NCBI RefSeq assembly: GCF_014648135.1
Contig: NZ_BMQN01000002.1
Span: 310,001 to 374,000, forward strand
Direction of reading: 5' to 3'
Source: Deinococcus sedimenti
GTDB lineage: Bacteria; Deinococcota; Deinococci; Deinococcales; Deinococcaceae
DNA length: 64,000 nucleotides
Shown in pieces: positions 58,462 through 64,000 of the stretch; the first letter of the stretch is position 1, and each line of letters opens with the position of its first letter. Both the position numbers and the translations under genes were made by a program. The notes beneath the pieces were generated by a model, which was not told where the DNA came from, searched no databases, and worked only from the letters and a program-made list of their open reading frames with translations.

Positions 58462-60930
58462 GTGAAGTTGCCGATCGAGGACGTCACGGGGGAGGTGCGC
58501 GCGGTGCTCGCGGCGCATCCCCTGGTGGTCGTGCAGGCCCCGCCGGGCGCGGGCAAGAGTACGGGGTTGCCGCTGGCGCTGCTGGACGAGCCGTGGCTGG
58601 CCGGGCAGGGCGTCGTGATGCTGCAGCCCCGCCGGGTCGCGGCCCGCGCGGTCGCGGCGCGGCTGGCGGAAGGGCTGGGCGAGGAGGTCGGCGGGACGGT
58701 CGGGTACCGCGTGCGTTTCGATTCGCGCGTGTCGGCCGCGACGCGGCTGGAGGTCGTGACCGAGGGCATCCTGACCCGCCGCCTGCAACGCGACCCGGAA
58801 CTCGCGGGCGTGGGGCTGGTGATCCTGGACGAGTTCCACGAGCGCAGCCTGAACGCCGATCTGGCGCTGGCGCTGCTGCGCGAGGTGCAGGGCGCGCTGC
58901 GGGACGACCTGCGGGTGCTGGTCATGAGTGCCACGCTGGACCCGGCGCTGCCCGGTCGGCTGGGTGCGCCCCTGGTCGAGAGCGCGGGCCGCGCGTACCC
59001 GGTGGAGGTCCGGTACCTGCCGACCGACCCGGTGGGCCGCGTGGAGGATCTGGTGGCGCGGCAGGTGCGCGCCGCGCTGGACGCCGAGCCGGGGGACGTG
59101 CTGGCGTTCCTGCCCGGCGTGCGTGAGATCCGCGCGGCCGCCGCGCTGCTGTCAGATGTGGACGCCGTGGTGCTGCCCCTGTACGGCGACCTGCCGGTGC
59201 GCGAGCAGGCGCGCGCGCTGCAGCCCGACCCGGATGGGCGGCGCAAGGTGGTCCTGGCGACCAGCATCGCCGAGACGTCCCTGACCATCGACGGCGTGCG
59301 CGTCGTGGTGGACGGTGGGCTGAGCCGCACGCAGGCGTTCGACCCGGCGACCGGCCTGACCCGCATGGTCACGGGCCGCGTCACGCGCGACGCCGCGACG
59401 CAGCGCGCAGGCCGCGCGGGCCGCACCGCGCCGGGCGTCGCGTACCGCCTCTGGAGTGAACGGACGCAGCCGCTGCTGCCCGCCGCGCGTCCGCCGGAGG
59501 TGCTGGACTCGGACCTCGCGCCGCTGACGCTGGAACTCGCGCAGTGGGGCGTGACCGACCCCGCGACCCTCCACTGGCTGGACGTGCCCCCGGAACGCCG
59601 CGTGCAGACCGCGCGGGGCGTGCTGCGGGACCTCGGCGCGCTGGACGACGCGGGCCGCGTGACGCCGGAGGGCGCGCGCCTGCTGGACTTCCCCACGCAC
59701 CCGCGCGTCGCGCACCTGCTGACCGCGCCGGGTGACCCCGCGCTGGCGGCGGACGTGGCGGCGCTGCTGGAGGAACGCGACCCCCTGCCCGCCGGATTCG
59801 GCGCGGACCTGACCGACCGGGTGCGCGCCCTGCGCTCCTGGCGGTGCAAGGATGGCAGTAGGGGAGACGTCGCCGTGCTGGAGAGGATCGAGCGGCTGTC
59901 CCGCCAGTGGCGCACCCTCCTGAAGGTCCGCGCCGACGACCGCGACCCCGACCCGTTCGCGGTGGGCGCGCTGGTCGCCCGCGCGTACCCGGAACGCGCC
60001 GCGCTGGCCCGCGAGGAGACCAGTGGCCTGCGCCGGGGCCGCTTCCTTCTCGCGGGCGGTCAGGGCGCCGCGCTGCCCGAGGGCGACGCGCTGGCTGGAG
60101 CGCGCGCCCTGGCCGTCGCGCACCTGGACGCCGCGCAGGCGGAGGGGCGCATCTTCCTGGCCGCGCCCCTCGACCCGGCCGCGCTGGACGCCGGGGCCAC
60201 GTGGGTGGACGCCGTGCGCTGGGACACCCGCACCGGCACCCTCGTCGCGCAGCGGGAACGGCGCTTCGGCGCGCTCGTGCTCGAAGCCCGGCCCCTGCGG
60301 GACCTGCCGGCCGCCGCCCGCGTGGACGCCCTGGCCGCCGCGATCCGCGACGAGGGCCTGCACCTCCTGACCTTCAGCCCCGACGCGCAGGCGCTGCGCG
60401 ACCGCGTGGAGTCCGTGCGGTTCTGGCGGCCTGAGGAAGACTGGCCGGACCTGAGCGACACCGCGCTGCTCGGCACCCTGGAGGACTGGCTGGGACCGCA
60501 CCTGGACGGCGTGCGCAGCCGCGACGACCTGGGGCGCGTGAACCTCCTCCCGGCCCTGCAGGCGCAATTGCCCTGGCCCCTCCCGGCCCGACTGGACGAG
60601 CTGGCCCCCACGCACCTGACCGTCCCCACCGGCAGCCGCATCCGCCTCACGTACCGCCCCGGCGAGGCCCCGATCCTGGCGGTGAAGTTGCAGGAACTGT
60701 TCGGCCTGGCCGACACGCCCGCCGTGAACGAGGACCGCACGCCCGTGCTGCTGCACCTGCTGTCGCCCGCCGGGCGGCCCGTGCAGGTCACGCAGGACCT
60801 CCGCTCGTTCTGGAACTCCTCGTACTTCGAGGTGCGCAAGGACCTGCGCGGCCGCTACCCCAAACACCCCTGGCCCGACGACCCCTGGACGCACGCCCCC
60901 ATGAAAGGCACCAAGAAACGCGGCGTGTGA
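58462..60930 (+). CDS. hrpB: HrpB, DEAH-box ATP-dependent helicase
   Basis: 822 aa. Helicase motifs: PPGAGKST (~27-34), LQPRRVAARAVA, ILDEFHERS (DEFH variant of DEAH), SATLD, ATSIAETSLTIDGV, QRAGRAGRTAPGVAYRLW; then the HrpB C-terminal domain ending FWNSSYFEVRKDLRGRYPKHPWPDDP, its family signature. Function in most bacteria unclear. GTG at 58462 follows TACCAT by 7; an in-frame ATG at 58453 overlaps that hexamer. Confidence 0.93.
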   Translation: MKLPIEDVTGEVRAVLAAHPLVVVQAPPGAGKSTGLPLALLDEPWLAGQGVVMLQPRRVAARAVAARLAEGLGEEVGGTVGYRVRFDSRVSAATRLEVVTEGILTRRLQRDPELAGVGLVILDEFHERSLNADLALALLREVQGALRDDLRVLVMSATLDPALPGRLGAPLVESAGRAYPVEVRYLPTDPVGRVEDLVARQVRAALDAEPGDVLAFLPGVREIRAAAALLSDVDAVVLPLYGDLPVREQARALQPDPDGRRKVVLATSIAETSLTIDGVRVVVDGGLSRTQAFDPATGLTRMVTGRVTRDAATQRAGRAGRTAPGVAYRLWSERTQPLLPAARPPEVLDSDLAPLTLELAQWGVTDPATLHWLDVPPERRVQTARGVLRDLGALDDAGRVTPEGARLLDFPTHPRVAHLLTAPGDPALAADVAALLEERDPLPAGFGADLTDRVRALRSWRCKDGSRGDVAVLERIERLSRQWRTLLKVRADDRDPDPFAVGALVARAYPERAALAREETSGLRRGRFLLAGGQGAALPEGDALAGARALAVAHLDAAQAEGRIFLAAPLDPAALDAGATWVDAVRWDTRTGTLVAQRERRFGALVLEARPLRDLPAAARVDALAAAIRDEGLHLLTFSPDAQALRDRVESVRFWRPEEDWPDLSDTALLGTLEDWLGPHLDGVRSRDDLGRVNLLPALQAQLPWPLPARLDELAPTHLTVPTGSRIRLTYRPGEAPILAVKLQELFGLADTPAVNEDRTPVLLHLLSPAGRPVQVTQDLRSFWNSSYFEVRKDLRGRYPKHPWPDDPWTHAPMKGTKKRGV

Positions 60931-61622
60931 TGGGCACGCGCCGGGACGCCCTGACCGCCGCGCTGTACGGCCCGGTCGGGTGGCCCCGCGCCCGGCGGAT
61001 CGCGGAGCGGCTGCGGCCGCACCTGCCGACCGGCGGGTCGCTGCTGGACCTCGGGGCAGGCACCGGGCACACGGGCGCGCTCCTGGCCCGGCAGGGCTGG
61101 GTGGTGACGCTCGCGGACGTGCCGCCGCACCCGGGCGCGTGGGGGCAGCGGCTGATCGCGCAGCCCACCGCGCGGCACCTCGCGCGGCGTTACGGGTTGG
61201 TGCGGGTGCTCGCACCGGGGGCGCTGCCGTTCCCGGCCGCGCACTTCGACACGGTGCTGCTGGCCTTCGTGCTGCACCACTGCCCTGACCCGCGGGCGGT
61301 GCTGCGCGAGGCCGCGCGGGTTGCCCGGCAGCGGGTCCTCGTGCTGGAGGACGTGAGCGTGGACGGCCAGCGGCCCGGCCCTCTGGCGCGCACCCTGGAC
61401 GCGCTGGTGAACCTGGAAGTCGGGCACCCCCACGCGCAGCGCAGCCACGCCGACTGGCTGCACCTATTCGAATCGCTGGACCTGACCATCCACGCCGGGG
61501 AACGCTGGACCTCGCGGGAACTCGGCGTGCCCACGGGTCACGCGCTGTACCACCTGCGGCCCCCTGGACCCGGTCGGAAAGCTCCGGTGGGGGTGGAATG
61601 CCCCCCGAGGCGGCTCACCTGA
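60930..61622 (+). CDS. Class I SAM-dependent methyltransferase
   Basis: 230 aa. SAM motif I LLDLGAGTGHTGALLARQG (~38-56), LPFPAAHFDTVLLAFVLHHCPDP. UbiE-like methyltransferase_11; substrate unknown. ATG shares one base with the HrpB stop, so it is translated in the same unit; an alternative GTG lies one codon earlier. Confidence 0.85.
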   Translation: MGTRRDALTAALYGPVGWPRARRIAERLRPHLPTGGSLLDLGAGTGHTGALLARQGWVVTLADVPPHPGAWGQRLIAQPTARHLARRYGLVRVLAPGALPFPAAHFDTVLLAFVLHHCPDPRAVLREAARVARQRVLVLEDVSVDGQRPGPLARTLDALVNLEVGHPHAQRSHADWLHLFESLDLTIHAGERWTSRELGVPTGHALYHLRPPGPGRKAPVGVECPPRRLT

Positions 61623-61660
61623 GGCATCTCCTGGCGTATCGGGCTGCCATGCTGCCCGGT

Positions 61661-62149
61661 ATGCGCCCTGCCGTTCTCACCTGTGCCCTGACCCTGCTCA
61701 CCCTGACCGGATCCGCCCACGCCGCCGACTACTCGAAGACCGTGTGGAGCATCGCCTCGGGTCAGTCGGGGCAGACCCCACTGATGGACACGAACGTGAT
61801 GGGCGAGATGGTCATGCGCGCCTGGGTCACGCCGCGCGGCGTGCCGGTGCAGGGCCTGATGTTCATCTACATGCCGAAACTCAGCACCAACCACTGGGCG
61901 GTGATGCTGGTCGAACCGCAGGGGCAGGCTGGCGAGTTTTTCGGTGCCCGCACTCTGAAGTTCGTGCGGGCCGCGAAGAAGGACGGCCAGACCGCCAACC
62001 TGTACACCCTCGGGGACGGCATGTTCAAGGGCCTGTATCTGATGGACGGGAAGGTGAAGGACAGGAGCGGCAAGATCATGCACATCCTGATGCTGCTCAC
62101 GCCGCAGATGGCGCAGCAGGAACCCGACCCGGCACAGTTCCTGAAGTGA
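61661..62149 (+). CDS. Secreted protein of unknown function
   Basis: 162 aa. Signal peptide to about SAHAADYS (residue ~24). Mature part beta-rich, with LMFIYMPKLSTNHWAVMLVEPQGQAGEFF and two methionine-rich patches (NVMGEMVMRAW, KIMHILMLL). No family recognised. CATGCT ends 7 bases before ATG 61661. Confidence 0.7.
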   Translation: MRPAVLTCALTLLTLTGSAHAADYSKTVWSIASGQSGQTPLMDTNVMGEMVMRAWVTPRGVPVQGLMFIYMPKLSTNHWAVMLVEPQGQAGEFFGARTLKFVRAAKKDGQTANLYTLGDGMFKGLYLMDGKVKDRSGKIMHILMLLTPQMAQQEPDPAQFLK

Positions 62150-62152
62150 CGC

Positions 62153-62926
62153 TCAGGTGGGGCGGCGCGCGGTGAACAGGGTACGGGTGAAGGCGTAGTA
62201 CACGCGCTCGCCGGGGTAGGCGGCGTGGAGGCGTGCGCGGTAGGCGGTCAGGAAGCGCTGCTGGCCGGGTTCATCCAGGCGGCTGAGGTACGGGACGAGG
62301 GCGGTGCCTTTCGTCCAGTCGATCAGGCCGTCCGCGCCGTGCAGCACGACCGGGTAGACCCTGCTCAGGGCGATGATGTCCACGCCGCCCAGCGCGTCGA
62401 GCAGTTCCGCGTACCGGGCGGGGGGCAGGACGGGGGACGCGCCATGCGCAGTGCCGAAACGGGCGTACCCGCCCAGTTCGTCCTGGAAGTCCAGGGCGGT
62501 GTCGGTCAGGAGGCGGTGGCTGGGGTGGTCGTGATTGGCGGGCACCTGCGCGGCCAGCACGCCGCCGGGATTCAGGTGCGTCCACAGGTGCGCGAGGAGC
62601 GCGGGGTGGTCCGGCACCCACTGCAGCGAGGCGTTCGCGTGGATCAGGTCGTACATGCCGTCCAGTTCACTGAGGTCGCCCCGGCGGAAGTGGAGGTTGG
62701 GGGCCTGCTGCGCCTGTGCCCGCTCCAGCATCTCGGCGCTCTGGTCGAGTCCGGTGACCTGCGCCTGCGGGAAGCGCAGGGCGAGCGTCAGGGTGTGTTC
62801 GCCCGTGCCGCAGCCCAGGTCGATGACGCTGGCGTAGGGCTGGTCGGGGATCAGGGCGTGCAGGTCGCGGACGGGGGCGCTGCGGGCTTCGCGGAAGAGG
62901 TGGTACTGGTCGGGGTTCCACGTCAT
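62153..62926 (-). CDS. tam: Trans-aconitate 2-methyltransferase
   Basis: 257 aa. MTWNPDQYHLFREARSAPVRDL matches the Tam N-terminus; SAM motif VIDLGCGTGEHTLTLALRFP, LHFRRGDLSEL, HANASLQWVPDH, and the family tail FTRTLFTARRP. Methylates trans-aconitate, a by-product that inhibits the TCA cycle. TACGCT ends 6 bases before the ATG. Confidence 0.9.
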   Translation of the reverse strand: MTWNPDQYHLFREARSAPVRDLHALIPDQPYASVIDLGCGTGEHTLTLALRFPQAQVTGLDQSAEMLERAQAQQAPNLHFRRGDLSELDGMYDLIHANASLQWVPDHPALLAHLWTHLNPGGVLAAQVPANHDHPSHRLLTDTALDFQDELGGYARFGTAHGASPVLPPARYAELLDALGGVDIIALSRVYPVVLHGADGLIDWTKGTALVPYLSRLDEPGQQRFLTAYRARLHAAYPGERVYYAFTRTLFTARRPT

Positions 62927-62998
62927 AGGTTCAGCGTAGGCGGGTCGCCGGACAGAGTGTGCGTACCTCAGTGGTGACAGAGGGTGGGGCGTGACGGG

Positions 62999-63034
62999 CC
63001 GACCCGCCCGCGTGCCTGACGCCGGGCGGGTCGG
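62999..63034 (-). terminator. Hairpin after the ddrA unit
   Basis: CCGACCCGCCCG (62999-63010) / CGGGCGGGTCGG (63023-63034), perfect 12 bp, no T run. It lies 17 bp past the stop of the small ORF on the minus strand. Confidence 0.6.
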
Positions 63035-63050
63035 CGATCTTCAGCAGGGC

Positions 63051-63167
63051 TTACAGCAGGCGGGCGAGGGTGCCGCCCAGCAGCATCAGCAGCAGCAGGC
63101 TGAGGGTCAGGGTCAGGAGACTGCCGGGTGTGGGGCGGCCGTGCTCGTCCCGGCCCCGCCAGATCAC
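63051..63167 (-). CDS. 38-aa membrane protein coupled to ddrA
   Basis: MIWRGRDEHGRPTPG then a single hydrophobic helix (residues 16-37, LLTLTLSLLLLMLLGGTLA) ending RLL. The GTG start (63167) overlaps the ddrA stop by 4 bases (GTGA), the same coupling seen in true operon junctions here, and a hairpin follows its stop. Not recognised. A positive N-terminal loop and a Leu-rich helix make a small inner-membrane protein likely. Confidence 0.6.
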   Translation of the reverse strand: MIWRGRDEHGRPTPGSLLTLTLSLLLLMLLGGTLARLL

Positions 63168-63781
63168 GCGGCCCGTCCGGAGTGCTGCGGCGTGGGCTGC
63201 TGCGGGGTCGGGTGCAGGCTGCCCAGCGCGGCCTTCAGGTGCTTGTACACCTCGCGCTGAAGGTCCAGATCCTCGGGCAGTTCGTAGCGCAGCTGCTCCA
63301 TGGCCTGCATCAGGTGCGCGCCGCCGGGCGTGCGTTCGTGGTCGGGGCGGGCCCAGTCGGGCAGTTCGGGCGTCTGGGTGGGCCTGCGGGCAGCGTCGTC
63401 CCAGTCGGCCCAGGTCTTGGGCAGGTCGTACAGGTACCGGCCGATCCCGAAGTGCACCGCGCAGCGTTTCAGGGCGTCCGAGGAGGCGGCCTTCAGGGTG
63501 CCCAGGTCGCCTTCCGGGGCCTCGCCGATGTCCTCGCGTGTGACGCCCAGGACGGTCAGGCGGCCCTTCACGGTGGGCTGGCGGGTGCCGGGGATGACTT
63601 CGATCTCGAAGGTCCAGGCGTCGGGGCAGATGGCGTCCAGGCGGTCCTGCACCGCGCGGGCGTCGATGTGCGCCAGCATCAGCGCGCGGCTGCGGTCCCG
63701 GCTGTAGGCGGCGGGTTTCCACGCCACCATGTGAGCGGGAAACGGGGCCTGAAGTCGTTTCTGAACATCGCTCAGTTTCAT
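63164..63781 (-). CDS. ddrA: DdrA, single-strand DNA end-protection protein
   Basis: 205 aa, Rad52-family protein that binds 3' single-stranded ends and limits DNA loss after irradiation. Start MKLSDVQKRLQAPFPAHMVA, ASSDALKRCAVHFGIGRYLYDLPK at ~99-122 (Rad52-like core), and PDHERTPGGAHLMQAMEQLR. Length matches D. radiodurans DdrA (208). TATAAA ends 8 bases before the ATG; an RDRM-like site covers the -35 region, so DdrO/IrrE control is expected. Confidence 0.95.
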   Translation of the reverse strand: MKLSDVQKRLQAPFPAHMVAWKPAAYSRDRSRALMLAHIDARAVQDRLDAICPDAWTFEIEVIPGTRQPTVKGRLTVLGVTREDIGEAPEGDLGTLKAASSDALKRCAVHFGIGRYLYDLPKTWADWDDAARRPTQTPELPDWARPDHERTPGGAHLMQAMEQLRYELPEDLDLQREVYKHLKAALGSLHPTPQQPTPQHSGRAA

Positions 63782-63789
63782 GCGTTTAG

Positions 63790-63823
63790 TTTATAACAGA
63801 ATGGAATTACGGTCAAGACAGAA
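63790..63823 (-). promoter_or_regulatory. ddrA promoter with RDRM-like site
   Basis: Minus strand: TTCTGTCTTGACCGTAA (63823-63807) agrees with the radiation/desiccation response motif TTATGTCATTGACATAA at 11 of 17 positions; TTGACC inside it would be the -35, and TATAAA (63795-63790) the -10. DdrO repressor binding inferred. Confidence 0.65.
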
Positions 63824-63985
63824 TGACCCGCCGGTCGGAGGCGGGAGCGAATCGGCGGGAAAGCCCACCCAGCGCAGCTCTGAGCTGTAAGCTCTGGGCG
63901 CTGAGAGGGAGTGCCCCGCCCCACTTCCCACGCACCGCCCCCCCCTCCCATCGACAAGGCCACACACCCCTCCCCCCTCGTCCCC

Positions 63986-63998
63986 TAGCATGCTGAGC
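63986..63998 (+). promoter_or_regulatory. Leaderless promoter of the next gene
   Basis: TAGCAT followed by GCTGAGC and AT at the window end: a start ATG at 63999 is predicted just outside the window. Confidence 0.4.
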
Positions 63999-64000
63999 AT

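Overview
The window is a GC-rich (about 70%) stretch of bacterial chromosome that reads as Deinococcus. The best markers are ddrA (63164-63781, minus), whose first residues match the D. radiodurans protein as I remember it; a Thermus/Deinococcus-type homoisocitrate dehydrogenase (53945-54946, minus); a PolX with a PHP domain; RecD2 without RecBC; and SbcCD. About 25 genes have a TANNNT-like -10 hexamer ending only 5-9 bases before the start codon, the leaderless-mRNA layout described for Deinococcus. I used this to choose many starts. No rRNA, tRNA, CRISPR array, prophage or insertion sequence was seen; this is an ordinary core/accessory mixture rather than a mobile island.

Layout. 1-4.3 kb: tail of a PIN/TRAM protein, then sbcD-sbcC on minus. 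4.5-6.75 kb: a candidate 52-aa gene with its own terminator, an MFS exporter and an HTH regulator. 6.85-15.4 kb: an Ig-like lipoprotein, recD2, pyrG behind a terminator-like leader, coaE ending inside a heptanucleotide array, a TPR protein and a CAP-domain lipoprotein. 15.6-20.4 kb (minus): the complete branched-chain amino acid ABC operon livJHMGF. Divergent from it (20.6-22.6 kb) are a membrane HAMP protein with no output domain and a GntR/FCD regulator with an extra C-terminal module, with two perfect palindromes in the shared promoter region. 22.6-28.5 kb: an unknown basic protein behind a tiny leader ORF, PolX-PHP, histidinol phosphatase, a membrane protein, an RNase Z-like hydrolase and an EamA transporter.

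28.6-35.8 kb (plus): an M14 carboxypeptidase lipoprotein, argF with a Lys/Ala-rich N-terminal tail, then a tight run SIMPL - GNAT - Nudix - unknown - argC - shikimate dehydrogenase-like. 35.8-38.9 kb (minus): scpA and trpS (with an apparent Fe-S cysteine motif) and an autoregulated-looking LacI regulator. 39.0-41.1 kb: PCuAC, SCO and CtaG-like proteins for copper delivery to cytochrome oxidase. 41.6-47.8 kb: FAD oxidoreductase, VOC protein, ilvE, GNAT, glgB and a small membrane protein. 48.4-53.8 kb: an ApbE - DUF2271 - PepSY unit, nitroreductase, a Cys/Met-metabolism PLP enzyme and an MDR reductase. 53.9-57.4 kb (minus): homoisocitrate dehydrogenase, a CopC / YcnI / DUF2946-like copper cluster and a rhomboid. 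57.4-64 kb: aldo/keto reductase, HrpB helicase, two methyltransferases, a secreted unknown, and ddrA translationally coupled to a 38-aa membrane protein.

Between genes there are several dispersed repeat families: a ~37-bp element (3 copies), a 34-bp element (3 copies plus short forms), CCCACT/AGTGGG low-complexity runs after stop codons, REP-like palindromes, and ACCATCA heptamers. The least explained items are the HAMP-GntR pair, the ddrA-coupled micro-protein, the PolX with no recognisable polymerase catalytic aspartates, and the intergenic repeat families.
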